A stretch of 26,405 nucleotides of DNA from Pigoraptor chileana (lineage: Eukaryota; Opisthokonta; Filasterea): NCBI GenBank assembly GCA_943704495.1, contig CALSCR010001329.1:1-26405 (forward strand), in the 5' to 3' direction. The translations under genes and the position numbers were made by a program. Below the pieces are notes generated by a model that had not been told where the DNA came from, searched no databases, and was given only the letters and a program-made list of their open reading frames with translations. Shown here piece by piece: positions 8,094 to 20,763 of this stretch. Position 1 is the stretch's first letter. Each line of letters starts with the position of its first letter.

Positions 8094-10113
8094 ATGGACA
8101 AGTTTCACAAAGTACTCAGCGCACATTGGGAGGATGCGTCGCATGCGTCGATCCGCAGTCCCGTGCGAGTGTCGGCCTCAGACACTTCCTCATCTGCGTC
8201 GACTCCCCACCATCAATCAGCGGCAGCGGCCAGCCCCCGTGGACGTTTATTATACGCCAGTCCTCCACGCGGCAATGGAGCAGGGTGAGTGGGCGAATGT
8301 GTGAGTGTGTGTGATTGCATGCCAGATTACGCGACTTTTTCAAGAGAATGGCATCGATGCTCACTACCCGCGCCCGTGTATGTGTATATGTATGCATGTG
8401 TATGTGTTTGCATGTGTGTGTATGTGTATGTGTACATGACCATTGGCGCACAGGCGACCGGCCGCGCGCAAGCTGCCCTTTGACAGCGGAGTGACGTCAG
8501 CATACGTCAATGGAGGCGCTGTTGTGGATGAGCTTTTCTCGGATATCGGTGCGAGTGCGTCTGGCGAGGCACGCGGGCCTGCACACAGCCGCCACGCCAT
8601 GAGGACGTCAGTGGACGACAACCTCGAGAGCATGGGCGCACTGAAGCGTGCCCTGCTGGAGGCCACGTCCGAGGTCGAAAAGCTCAGGGAGCGTGCACGC
8701 CGGTGGGAATTTGAACGCACTCGTCTCGCCGACGCCGCGGATGAACTGCAGTCGACGGTTGATAAGCGCACATCTGCAATGAAGGACTTTGCCGCGCAGT
8801 GCGAGGGACTCAAGGGGAGGTGCACCACGCTCGAGGCGTCTCTTCGTCGCGAGAAGGCACGCGTTGGCGATGTCGTGCGGCGTGCGGGTTTGCGGGACCT
8901 TGCTGCATACGCAGGAGTTGAAGACGACCTCACGGTTCTTGATCTCGCCCTCCAGAACTCCATGGACGCGAGCGGTGTGTTCGAGTCGACGATTGAGGAG
9001 CTCACTCGGAAGAATCGGGACCATGCAGACGCAGAGAGACGCCTACAGAGGGAGGTGGATGCAGCCCGCGCCGCCGCCGATGTGTCTCGTCGCGAAGCCG
9101 AGGCTGCGGCAAGGGAGCTGGAGGCCGGGCGTCGCTCGTTTGACGCTGAAATATCGCGATTGCGCGACACGCTGGACAAGAGCGAACGCAGCCGCAGTGA
9201 CGAACGGTCCCGGTGGCAGTCGGAGCGCACCCGGATGTCGGCTGACCTCGAGGCGGCACGTGCCGAGGCGCTCACGGTGCAGCGCGTGGCGGAGGCTGAG
9301 CGTGTGCGTGCGGACGGTGTGAAGCAACAGTTGGACGATGTGTCCAAGAAGCTCGCCGAAGTGTCGTTGCCGCGCACTGTGGCGGTTGATGTTGGCACGG
9401 AGACGCACGTACCTGCGGGTCTCGACCAGGCGGCCGTGGATGCAGTGCTTGAGGAGTGCAATTTCAGAGTGGAAAGGGCGCAGGAAGAGGTTGCGGAGGC
9501 GCGCGCGGCTGCAGAGAGGGAACGAGCCGTGTATGAGCGCGCGCTTGCCAGTGTCGTTGCCGCGGCGGAGGGACGAGCAAGACGCGACGCCGAGGCTGCT
9601 AAAGACGCTGAATTTGCCGCAGCTGAACGCTTCCGTGAGCGTGGCGTGCCGTCGCCGCGGGGAGTGCATTCGCCACGTGGAGCACACTCTGGGACGCCGA
9701 ACGGGAGCCCGCTTCGTGTTGGCGGTGGCGGTGGCGGCGTTGCCCATGCATCGCCCACTCTGGAGGCCCTGCTTGGACGAGATTCCGGTGGGAGCGCGGG
9801 CCGCGTGGCACTGGAGGCGCGTGTGGAAGAACTCAAGTCGGTCGTGGATGCGCTGTCCAGGGAACGCGACGGAATGCACGTGACCGTGAATGACCTTGAG
9901 GAGCAGCTGCGCGAGTTGCAGGTGACTGACTGATTTGCCTTTCTCGTTGTTTTGTGCTTTTTTTGGTTGTTTTTTAAAAATAATTTTCTTACTTGTTTGT
10001 TTATTTGCTCTTTGTGCGATTTAGCGTCCGCGATTGATTGGTTGGCTATGTGTCACTTGCGTGCCTTTTCATTATCATTCGTTTGGTTGCGGCTCACCAT
10101 TGTGGCAACAACA

Positions 10114-10182
<69 letters not shown>

Positions 10183-12548
10183 TACATATATACATTTTAT
10201 ATCTGTATTTATGTGCATAATCACCAATTGCTGCTGTTTTCTATGTTTGTGCAACACCAAACAACACACAACACACAACACACAACAAACAACACACAAC
10301 CAACAACAGGTGACAAATGCAAAGAAAGTGACCGACAACAACCGCCTGAAGGCCCAGGTGCGCGAGGCTGAGCAGGCTGCGGCACGTGGTGTAGAGCACG
10401 TGCGCTCTCTCAGTGCCGAGCTTGAGCGCGCCCGCTCCATCGCAGCCGACGCCAACGCCGAGTGCGTTCGCCTGCGTGCAGAGACTGCGGCAGCCCACGT
10501 GACTGCACGTGCCCAGGTGACCCCCACCTCGCCATCGCCGCCGGATGCTGCGTCCTCTGCGGCAATTGCGTTGGACTTGGAGGCCGCACGTGAATCGCTC
10601 GCTGCAGAGACGGCGCGGCGCAATCGTGCAGATGCGCTGGCGCAGCGTGTTCAGCGCGAACTGGACGCGGAATCGGCAGAGCGAGCGCGGTTGGCAGCAG
10701 AGGTTGCCTCGCTGGCGGCACGACACGACGACGTGAGCGAAAAGCTTGCAGATGCACAGCTGCGCCTGAATGCAGCACTCGCTGACCTTGACCGCGCGGT
10801 TTCATCGGGCGCTTCCGCCGACCAAACCGCCGCGGAGCAGCTGGAGGCCGTCCATGCTCGGGTTGAGGAGGCGTCACGTGAGCATGCAATGGAGCAGGAG
10901 TCGCTGCTACGGCGCATTCGGGACCTGGAGAGCGAGCTCGCGATTGCAGGGGACGCGGCACGTGACGAGTGGCGTGCACTCCACGCGCAGCTGTCGGCGG
11001 CGGGTGGTCGCATTGCCCTGCTTGAGGCTGAGGCGGAGACTGGTCGGCTCGCTCAGGAGGAAAGAGACGCACTTTTGGTGCGCCTGGAGGACGCTGTGCG
11101 GGCTGCGAGCGTTGCGTCCGCGCAAATGAATCTGCTTCGCGTTGAGCTCGACGAGACCGCGTGCAAGCTCACCGATGTGGATGGCGTGCTCAGTGCGACG
11201 CGCGCCGAGGCGGAGGGGCTCGCTGCGCGTCTCAGGGCCAGCGAGGCAAGCGAGAGCGCGCTTACATTACGACTTGAGGAGGCGAACGCACGTGCCGCGG
11301 CGTCGCACAGTGCGTGGCAGGATACACTCGAGCGATTGAATGTGGTGAAAACGCAGTGCGCCGACGCCCTCGCGAGAATGGCGGGTGCGGAGCGGGAGAG
11401 AGATGCAGTGCGGGCCGACCTCGAGGAGGCAAGGTACGTGGCTGTGTTGCGGTGGCGCTGTGTGTTGTGGCAATGCAAACACATCACGGCGCACGTATGA
11501 TGTTCGGAGAATGGGCCGTAAATGGGCTGTGCTGTGGTGCGAAGCGCAGTGCATGCACATTATGGCTGTGTGTGTGTGTGTATGGTGTGTGTGTTTTGCG
11601 TGTGTTTGTGTGTTTTTTGCGTGTACGTGTGTGTGTGTGTATGTATGTATAGAAGTGTGTGTGTGCTAATTCGATGGTAACACCCCCCTTCTCTCTCTCC
11701 TCTCTCCCCCCTGACCCCTCCCTCCTCAACACACCCTCCCATCCACCCACCCACCCACACCCACACCACCTTTATACACACTGCAGGCTTCACACCGAGG
11801 CCGAGGCCGACCGCATGGCCGCTCACATGCGTGAATTGGAGGCCGATTGCCGCACAATGGTCGCGGCGGCATACGAACGCGAGCGTGACGGAGTTGCACA
11901 GGTGACGTCATCGTATGAATCTGCGCTTATTCAGTTGCGCAGTGAATCGGATGCGGAGATCGACCGACTCGCCGTGCAACTTGCGGCCTGTGACGAGCGC
12001 TGCGGTCACGTGACGTCCTCCCTTGCGGACCGCACGCGCGAGCTGTCGGATGCTCTCCGCTCTCTGCGCGACGCCGAGGCGAGGAATCGGCAGATATCCG
12101 AAGAGCACACGCGCATTGTGGATGCCGTGGCGGAGTTGGAGGAAGCACAGCGAACCATCGACAGTCTGCAACGTGCCGTGGATGCTGCCCCGGATGCGGT
12201 CGCGGTTGAAGGCGAGGTGCGTGCAGCGCGAGAGTCTGCGGTTGCGGCCGTGCGCGTTGAAATGGACGATCTGCGAGGGGAGGTGGATGAGCTGCGTGCG
12301 TCTCTGCGTGCGTCGGAGGAGGCCTGCACGCTGTACAAGATGGATGCCGAGCACAAGGGCATTGACTGTGAGGAAAAGGCCGCCCAGTTGGCTGAACTCG
12401 ATGACGAAGTGGAGCGCCTGAGCCGCGAACTTGGTGATGCGACCAGTACCATTCGCGACCTCCAATCGGTTGGTGCCCTTTGTTGTGTTGTTTATCACAA
12501 GTATATATATATATATCTACATGCGTGTTTGTGTGTGTGCGTGGTTGC

Positions 12549-12597
<49 letters not shown>

Positions 12598-15500
12598 GCT
12601 ACTACTGTGCTTTGACCTTTGCGTGCATGCACATGCCAAGGTGTTCTGTCCCAAATCAACTCACATGGACACTACCCGTCTCGCTATTCTATTTCAGGCG
12701 GCCGATGAGTCACGTGCGCGGGCGACCGAAGCGAGTTCTCGGCTCGCCGAAGTGGAGGATCTGTGCCACCGCCGCGGCCGCAAGATCAAAGACTTGAAGG
12801 CACGCGTATCCGCACTGGAGGAGACGGGTGGCGATGCACAGCGCGAATTGATGCACGCGCGCACCCAGTGTGACATTTCGCGTCTGCGGTCGGATGAGTG
12901 GGAGTTCAAGTGTCGCTCTGCAATTGCGCTCGCAGCGGAACGCAACGAAATGCTCGATGCGGTGTCCGCGGAGCTCCACGATGCGCGAGAGCGGGAAGAG
13001 GACCTGTCGCAGCGGGCGGCGCTTGCACTTCGTCTTGAGGATGAGGTCGTTGGGTTGCGTGCACGCATTGCCTCTGACGCTGCGACGGTCGCGGCTCTGA
13101 AGCGAGATCTCGCAAGCGTAGCCTTGGAGCTGTCTGCCGCACAATCGGCCTCCGCAGAGTGTGACGTGTTGCGGTCACGTGCCGAGACGCTTGAGACCGA
13201 AAATGCAGAGCTGATTGCGCGTCTGACGTTTGCAATGCGTCGATTGGGCGAACCTCTTCCATTTGCAGCGGCAGTCGGGAGTGGCGGCGCGCGCGGTGTT
13301 GCGTCGGGGGCACGTGACGGATCACGTGAGGATGGAACAGGGACGCCCGAGGAGGAGATACCGGAGGAGATTGACGGGCCGTCCACTCCCGGAACGGCGC
13401 CGCGCATGACACGTGGCCCTGCGCGACGGCGGGGGAGCGAGCTGTTCCCGTTCCCGTCGAGCCCGTTTGCACTGCAGACAATACCGCGTCGGTTGACTGA
13501 CAGCGACGCATCGCCCGAGGTGTGCGATCCTGCTGCAGATGGCGTGGAAATGGATCCTGCGGGTGTGGCAGCGGGTGTTGGTGTTGGTGTTGGTGTTGGC
13601 ATGGACGCTGTCTCCGCTGTATCTTCTGCGTCTGCGTCTGCGTTTGCCGTTGGGGACGGAGACGGAGATGGCGAGAATGCTCTGACGGCGCAGAATGAAC
13701 AGAACGGGCGTGCGCTTATTGCGCTTCGTGCCGAAATGGAAGCACTCGAACAGCGTCTTGCGACGACGGCACAACTGCTTGCCCACGAGCAGGCTCTGCG
13801 ACACTCGCTGGAAGTGCAGTCGGAGGAAGCATCCGCCAAGATGGCACTGCTCTCAAAGGCGCTCACGGACGCCGACACGGAGCGGAAGCGCGACGCCGGG
13901 TCACGTGAGTTTGACATTCAGATGCTGCAGGCCCAGCTTACTCATGTGATGGAAGCGGCCGCGGCAAAGGAGGCCGATAACCGCGTGGAGTTGGACTATC
14001 TTGTAGAGGCGTCGCGGGTGTGTAAGGAGGAGCTGGAGCGTGAGGTCACTGCACTGCAATACGAGCGCGATTGCGTGACGGAGAGTGCTGCTGTCGTACG
14101 CACTGAACTGGAAGGACTGCGTGCACGCGAGGCTGCCCTTGCGGCCGATTATGAGGCCATTGTCGGTGTGCACAACCGGCTCGTCGCGGAGCACGAAGCC
14201 ATTGCTGCAAAATATGCTGCGTTGTTGGAGGAGCGTGATGTGGTTGTTGCAGACCGGGACGCACTCGTGGCGGCGGCTGAGAGTCAGCGGGCGCGCACTG
14301 TAGCCGCCGAGAAGGACTGGAATGCAGAGAGGGAGGCAATGAACCGTCGGGTGGATGATCTTGCAGATGAATTAAAAAAATGCAATGCAGACGCGCTGTC
14401 TCTGACTGCGTCGAAGGATGTGGCGCTGGCGCAGCTCCATGACGAAATCGCTCGCCTGAAACGGGACTTGGAGTCACTGGCAGCGGTGTCAACCGTCGTC
14501 ACTTCCACCGAGACGTCACTGCCGAGTGCGGGTGTGAGTGCGGACGTGAGTGCGGATGGTACCATCCAACCGACTGGTGCTTCAGTCTCACTTGCGTCAG
14601 TGGAAGAGACGGCGGCCGTGCCAGTGTCGCTGATACCCGTAAGCAAAGCGGCGAGAAAGAAGAAGAAGAAGAAGGCGTCCAAGGCGACTGCGGGGGACGC
14701 TGTTTCCGCCGACTTGCCCACAGCACCACCGCCACACGCAGAGGATGGGGCGGCGGACGGCGATATATTGGACTCTCCCGCCGATTCGCAGGACGGTATT
14801 GGCAATGCCCTGAGGAGTGCCCTGAGGGATGCGCTCGTCCGCGAGTCACGTGTGCGGCGGATACTGATGTGGCTGCGCACGCACACTGCGCTTGCAGTGG
14901 ATGCCGACCTCGACGTTGCACTTGTAAATACCTCTGATACTCGCGTCACGGCGGGAGAGGAAGAGGGAGAGGAAGAGGGAGTGGGAGAGGAGGATGCACT
15001 GTCGGTGGAGGCGGCTGTAGCGAGAGCTCGCGTGGAACTTGCGTCACTTGAGAGTGCGGTTGACAGTGGCGACATGGCCGTTGCGTTTGCTGTGCAATGG
15101 AGTGCCGCAAGGGCGGTATGTGCGCTGCTGGGAGACGCAGAGCGCGCGCGCTGTGAGACCGAGGCAGAGGCCGCGCTCGCATTCGAGGCACTCTGCATGG
15201 CCGAGATCGACAGCTCAAACACCGCCCCGGTTGACCTTGAGCATGCTGATGCTGCTGTTGATGGAGTCGTTCGTGGTGCCGACAGCCCACCCCCGTGCAG
15301 GTCGGTGTGGAATGACGCGCGCGAGGCAATTGAAAGCCTTTCACGTGGCGGTGCGCCAGATGCCGCAGCGTGTGCGTCAGAGTGGAGTCTGCGTCGCACG
15401 GACGCGCAACAGCTTTACAATGGCCGCGCTGTCTCGCACAGGGCCCTCCAGGCGTCGCCGTCCATATCAACGCCCGTGGACCTTGCACTGGTCGCTAGGG

Positions 15501-18500
15501 TGCGCCGCGTCCTGACAACGGCTTCGGAGCACCTGGCAACGCTGCAGCTGATCAACGAAACCCTGTCACTGCGCCTTGTGGAGAGCCCCGAGCGCCCGCA
15601 ACGTCACGTGACTGGACGCACTGCGCCATCGGACGCCAATGCCTCGGTTGCCGCGGGGGGAGACGCGCACGTGATCGTCGCAGCGCAGACGTCACATGTG
15701 GACCCACGTGCCATCGAGAAACTGCTGCGCGAAGTGGCGTCGTCACCGGACTTGTCCATTGAGGCCACCCAAGTTACCACGCACGTGACTGCTCCCGCTG
15801 TGACGAGTGACGTGGATGCGCCCGCAACGAATGACCGTCCGTCGGTGAATATTGGAAGTGCGGATGTGGGTGCGCCTGCGGTAACACTCATTGTGACAGA
15901 TGAGGACGGCACATTGGTTGCATCCCGCACTGACGCCGACGCCGCTTTGGCAGAGCTTGAACAAGCGCGCGCACAGGTGCATGCTGCCGAGAAGGAGATT
16001 GACCGTCTGCGGGGCGCGGTGGGTGGGCTCGAGGACGTTGTGGCGGCGCTTCGGGCGGAGGAGTCGCACCGCAGTGCGCACTTGGCCCTCACCGACGACC
16101 TACTCCGCGATATCGACGCCCTGGGCGAGCGGCTGACAGAAAACGAGCTGCTTCGCAAGGAGCTCGAATCGACACTGTCAGAGACGCGGGGGCGGCTGAC
16201 AGAAAGTGAACTGCTGCGCACGGAGCTCGAGTCCACACTGTCAGAGACGCGGGGGCAGCTGACAGAAAGCGAGCTGCTGCGCACAGAGCTCGAGTCGACA
16301 CTGTCAGAGACGCGTGGGGGGCTGACAGAAAGTGAGCAGCTGCGCACGGCGCTCGAGTCGACTCTGTCAGAGACGCGGGGAAGGCTGACAGAAAGCGAGC
16401 TGCTGCGCACGGAGCTCGAGTCGACACTGTCAGAGACGCGGGGGCGACTGGAGAGCGAGAGGCGGCAGTGGTGGGCCGAGCGTGCCGAGGTGGAGGAAGA
16501 GAATGCCGCTGTGCGTGCGGAGAACGCGCAGTTGCGGGTGGATCTTGGTGAGGTAATTGAGACAAACGACGTGTTGGGCGCTCGCGTGGACGAATACAAG
16601 TTGCAACTGTCGGCGCTGGTAAAGGAGCTCAATGCCCTCCAGTCACAGTCGCCGTCGACAGCGGCGCCGAATGCGACGCCGGTCAGACGGTCACCCACGG
16701 GTGGTGACCGCGTGCGTAGGAAGCGTCGGTCAAGCATCGAGATGACCATTGCGGTCACCGACGAGGATGGGCGTCGGCTGTCCGCCGAGCATGTCGAGGT
16801 GCCGGTTGTAACTGCGGAATCCGACAGTAAGCTGCGCCGCCGCCGCGACTCGGTGACTCTCGTTGTGACGGATGTGGACGGCTCGCAGGTGTTCCGGGAG
16901 GAGGCGCTTGTGCAACCCGGCGCCCTCGACGACAGCGACGACTCTAGCGAACACGACGCCGCCGACACTGCACAGAGTGAATATGCAAGTGGAGTGCCCG
17001 GACGCGATGAGGACTCGGCAGTGTCGGATGGAGAGTGGGAGCTCTCGGCTAAACTGCGCACAGCAACAGCAACGATAGAGCGGCTGGAGCACAGGCAGAG
17101 CGAGATGAGCGAAGAACTGAAGGATTTGCGGACTGTGCGCTCTGTGTTGGAAGACGCGCTGCTGAGCACGAAGGACCGCGCCGCCGCCGCCGAGGAGGAG
17201 CTGGAGCCTCTGCGCACACGCATCACAGACCTTGATTGCATGCGCCGCACCATGACAGAGTCGCTTGAGGCTGATCTCCGCGGCGCACAGGCGACCGCGA
17301 CTTCACTGGAAGAGGCGCTGGTGGATGCGAGGACGCGCGCGGCGGCGGCAGAGAAGGACACGGCCGAGTTGCGGTTGCGCGTGGCGGAGCTCGATGAGGT
17401 TATTGAAGGACTGCAAGAAGAGGTGGCGGATGGCGCATCGAAGCAGGCCATGCTTCTGGTGGAGCTTGACCGCGTGCGTGGGTTGGAAGCAGATGCCCGC
17501 CGACGCCTCGAGGAGTTGCACGACGGCGGGAAGCGGGTGGCCCAGGGTGCGCTTGCGCCGACAGGTGGCGATGACGCCGACAATGACTCGGCGTCGGCGT
17601 CGGCGTCGGCGTCGGATGCAGATGCCGCCATGCGCCGTCTTACAAGAGAGGTCACTGATCTCCGCGAGCAGTTGACAGTATCGCGGACGATTGCGCACGA
17701 GAGGGAGCAAGTGTGCAACAGCCTCGCGACGGAGCTTGACGAGCGGGCGCTGATGCTGCGTGAACTGGAGAAGCAGCTCGCGTATGCCGACAGCAAGCTG
17801 CAAGAGAACGGGGAGCTTCGTCTTCGCGTGGCGCATGCGGATGATGCAACGCGCGCGGCACTGACGGAATGCGAGGCTTTGAGGACCGCTGTCGTGGAGC
17901 TCAACCTCGCCGTTGAATCGGCGAACAGCTCACGTGATGCTCTCCAGAGCACTATTGGCGCACGTGACCTGGAATCTGCGTCCCTGGCCAGTGAGCTACG
18001 GCGGGTGGAAGGGGAGCTTGCGGAGATGCGCCGCCTGCTTGAAGACGCGGAGCAACGAGAGGCCGATTTGCGTGTGCGTGTCTCTGTCTTCGAGAAGGAG
18101 TTGCATCAGCGGGACTTTGCCCTTGGTGAACTGGAGCGGCGCAATTCTGTCCTCGATGACCAAATCGCCGATGCACGCGCGGACGTTGATTCGGCATCGG
18201 ACGAGGTCGAGCAGGTGCACGATCAGCTGCAGGGCATGTGGTCTGTGCGCGAGGGGCAGCTGCAGGCTGACATCCGGCGCCTCCGGGGATCGTACGATGC
18301 GCTCGAGGCCGAGTGTGCCCAGCTGCGTGCTGATGTCATGCTCGCGGAGAACGCGCGCGTGCACGCAGACTCTGAGCGCCGTCGTCTCGAGGACGAGCGC
18401 AACAGCGTCACCCTGCGCCTGTCGGATGCGGAAGACAAGCTTGACGATCGACGCGCGGACATTGCCACGCGCGATGTTTTCATTGAAGAGCTGAAGACGG

Positions 18501-20752
18501 CTGGCGACGAGCTGAGGCACAAGCTGTCTCTGCTCGAGAGCGATTGCGGTGCGGCGCGCAATGCATTGGCCGATGCACTCGCCGCGGTCGGTGGCGGAGA
18601 TGTGCACGACGAGTTGCATGCCGAACTGCTTGATGTCGCCCTCGCTGTCGCAGCGCGTCTAACTGAGTGCTGGCGTGCGCAGTCTGCGGCCACTGACGGC
18701 GAGGCGGTTCTGCTGCGCGCGTCACGTGCCGAAGTGGACCGGCTGACTGCCGAGGTGGAGCGCCTCGTGGACGGCGAGAGCTCGCTAATGGACGCCGTGC
18801 GTGCGCGCAGCAGTGAGCTAGCCTCGATGGAGCAATCGAACGCAAACCTCACTGCCGCTCTTGTCGATGCACGCGCGTCTGCACAGCGCTCGGCAGAGAC
18901 GGCGTCGGCGTACGCGGAAGAGCTCGAGACGCTGAGGCGGGCTATGCACGAGGCCGAGGCACGCCGGGCGTCGATGGAAGACTCGCTCGAGGCGCTTCGT
19001 GTGAGTGCAGAGGCCATGCGTGCGGCGCTGGAAGAAGAGCGAGGCCGCGCGGAGGACCAGTCGCAGCTGTCCCGTAACATTCGCGCCGAGTTTGACGCGC
19101 ACGTGACTTCTGCAGAGGTGACGGCGTCGCAGCTGGCGAGTGCTCGGGAGGCTCTTTCGGCACGGGACCTGGCCCTCGCCACGGCACGTGAGGAGCTTGC
19201 GGAAGTGGCGGCGTTGCTCTCTGCGGAGAAAGTGCGCTCCAGCGAGCTTGAAGAGGCACTTGGCGTGGCGAACGACGAGCTCTCGTCATGCATTGAAAAG
19301 CTAGAGTCGCTTGCAAATAGCCACGCGCAGCTGCGGCGGATGACGGAAGAGCTCGAGGCTTTGCGCAACGAGAACCATGCCGTGCGACTCGAGCTGGACA
19401 GGGCCGTCATCGACCGCGCCAATAGTGAGGCCGAACACCAGTCGCTTGTCCAGACACACCAAACGCTTGTCCAGGCACATACCGCGCTTGAGTTGCGACT
19501 GCGCGAGTTGTCTGCCACCGCCACCGCCAAGAGTGGAAGTGCGCTTTCGGATGAGCGCGCCGCACTACTTGCCTCTGAGCTGTCGACGGCCAAGGAAGAG
19601 CGTGCCGAGGCAGAGATGCGCATGCAAGAGTTTGTCGCCGCAGGAGAGGCGTTTGGTGCACAGTTGGAGAGTCTCCGCGAGGCGCTGGATGCAGAGAGGG
19701 CAAGGTCTACAGAGCTGGAGGACATCAGCGACACGCTTCGCAGCGAGCTTGACGGGGCGACGACGCGCAGCCTCACGCTTCAGGCGCAGCTCGTGTTGGT
19801 GGCGTCTGAACTCGAGCAGCTGCATGCCGATGAGAAGCAGGCCGCCAAACGCCGCGCCAAGCTGAAGAGCCGAATTGCCGAGAAGGCGGGAAGTCTGGAG
19901 CAGCTGTCGCTAGGCAGGCGGGCGGCGTCAATGCAGTCGCTGGCGTCCGGGGTGGGAGAGCCGCCCCACGTGGCTGCGGAGCGCTCTGGATCGACGACAC
20001 CGCCGTCACAGTCGCCGTCACAGTCACAGTCGCAGTCGCAGCCACAATCTCAAAAGGGTGGCAAGGATGAGGGAGGAGCCAGTGACACCGATGAAGGGGG
20101 CGATCTGTCGGAGCGTGGAGCGCCATCGTCGCGTGATGAGGCTGGCCGGGCTGTCCGGACTACGCCCGGACAGACGTCTGCTAAGGATACCGAGTTGATT
20201 GACAGGCAGAAGGCCGATTTGTACCTGCGACTGGGGCACACGGTGCGCGAGCGGCACATGCTGGAGAGCACTGTGGGCACACTCCACCGGCGGATCGATC
20301 ACATTCAGCACGATCAGAACGCAATGCAAGAATCGATTGTGGGTGTTCTCGAGAGTGTTGAGCAAATGGACGGCATATACAGGGCGCGCGTGGCGCAGAG
20401 CAAAGCAGCGGGGGCGGGACTAGATGGAAGCGACACGCACGCCGAGGCTCCGTCCGCGGACGACGCAGCGCCGTCGATGGATGCGGCGCTCCCGGATGCA
20501 TTTGTGTCTGCACCCACAGGCCTGTTGAGCAGGCCAGTCGACGATTCTCCGTCTGTGGACACAGCCACTGCCGCGGTTACCGGTGACGTGGGTGGTGACG
20601 TGGGTGATGACGTGGGTGGTGATGATGTGGCGGCGGCGGCGGTTGGTACTGCTGCGTCAGAGCAGAAGAAGGTGTCGGGTGCAAAGAAAAAGGCGCTCAA
20701 AGCAAAGGCGGCGGCGGTGTTGAAGGCCAAGCAGCAGGGGCACGCATCGTAA
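8094..20752 (+). CDS. Giant coiled-coil protein, 3,839 residues, family not recognised
   Basis: Five exons: 8094-8284, 8454-9921, 10310-11433, 11787-12468 and 12698-20752 (TAA). Together they are 11,520 nt with compatible phases at every junction. The start is the first ATG in its open frame, and the donors of exons 1 to 4 are GTGAGT, GTGACT, GTACGT and the weak GTTGGT. The protein opens with a Ser/Pro/His-rich leader. Long E/A/R/L heptad stretches then alternate with linkers: a PSPRG/poly-Gly linker (~460-520), an acidic/Pro/Gly linker (~1330-1485), a KKKKKK patch (~1810) and an Asp/Ser-rich segment (~2470-2600). Five exact-length 21-residue repeats lie at 2301-2405. The longest coiled coil runs ~2600-3555, followed by a SQSQSQ linker. 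A conserved-looking helical block (~3650-3725) and a Lys/Ala tail finish it. I see no kinase, motor, GRIP or transmembrane segment. A cytoskeletal, centrosomal or Golgi-tether scaffold is plausible but unproven. Confidence 0.85.
9922..10309 (+). other. Intron 2 of the giant gene with a (CA)31 tract
   Basis: Donor GTGACT follows TTGCAG; acceptor CAACAG precedes GTGACAAATGC. A pure CA run of 31 units spans 10117-10178, and the last 60 bases are an A/C-only CACAACACACAA-type tract, so the acceptor lacks a normal pyrimidine tract. Both flanking frames are open at phase 0. Confidence 0.8.
12501..12597. repeat. (TA)n and (TG)n microsatellites in intron 4 of the giant gene
   Basis: Two TA runs (12502-12516 and 12549-12570), the second continuing into a (GT)13 run to 12596. 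They lie inside intron 4 (12469-12697). The intron's weak GTTGGT donor and the alternative acceptor GTGTGCAG at 12597-12598 make this the least certain junction of the gene. Confidence 0.85.
16133..16447 (+). repeat. Five tandem 63-bp coding repeats
   Basis: Units start at 16133, 16196, 16259, 16322 and 16385, with no length variation. Each encodes 21 residues of the form LTESELLRTELESTLSETRG plus R, Q or G. Twenty-one residues are exactly three coiled-coil heptads, so adding or losing a unit keeps the register. Units differ by a few substitutions, many of them silent, which indicates recent tandem duplication. Confidence 0.95.
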
Positions 20753-20763
20753 TCGCGCACGCA

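Noticed and set aside
12597-12697. Alternative acceptor GTGTGCAG at 12597-12598 for exon 5 of the giant gene
   Set aside because: It would add a Cys/His/Leu-rich, non-heptad segment read from repeat-flanking DNA. The TATTTCAG acceptor at 12697 resumes coiled coil at once. Not excluded as an alternative form.
15604-17952. A 782-codon open frame on the minus strand opposite the giant gene (others at 8364-9836, 12694-13917 and 18223-19776)
   Set aside because: These are Ser/Ala/Arg-rich shadows of GC-rich coiled-coil codons read backwards. They share the codon frame boundaries of the plus-strand exon, contain no recognisable domain and have no splice or promoter context.
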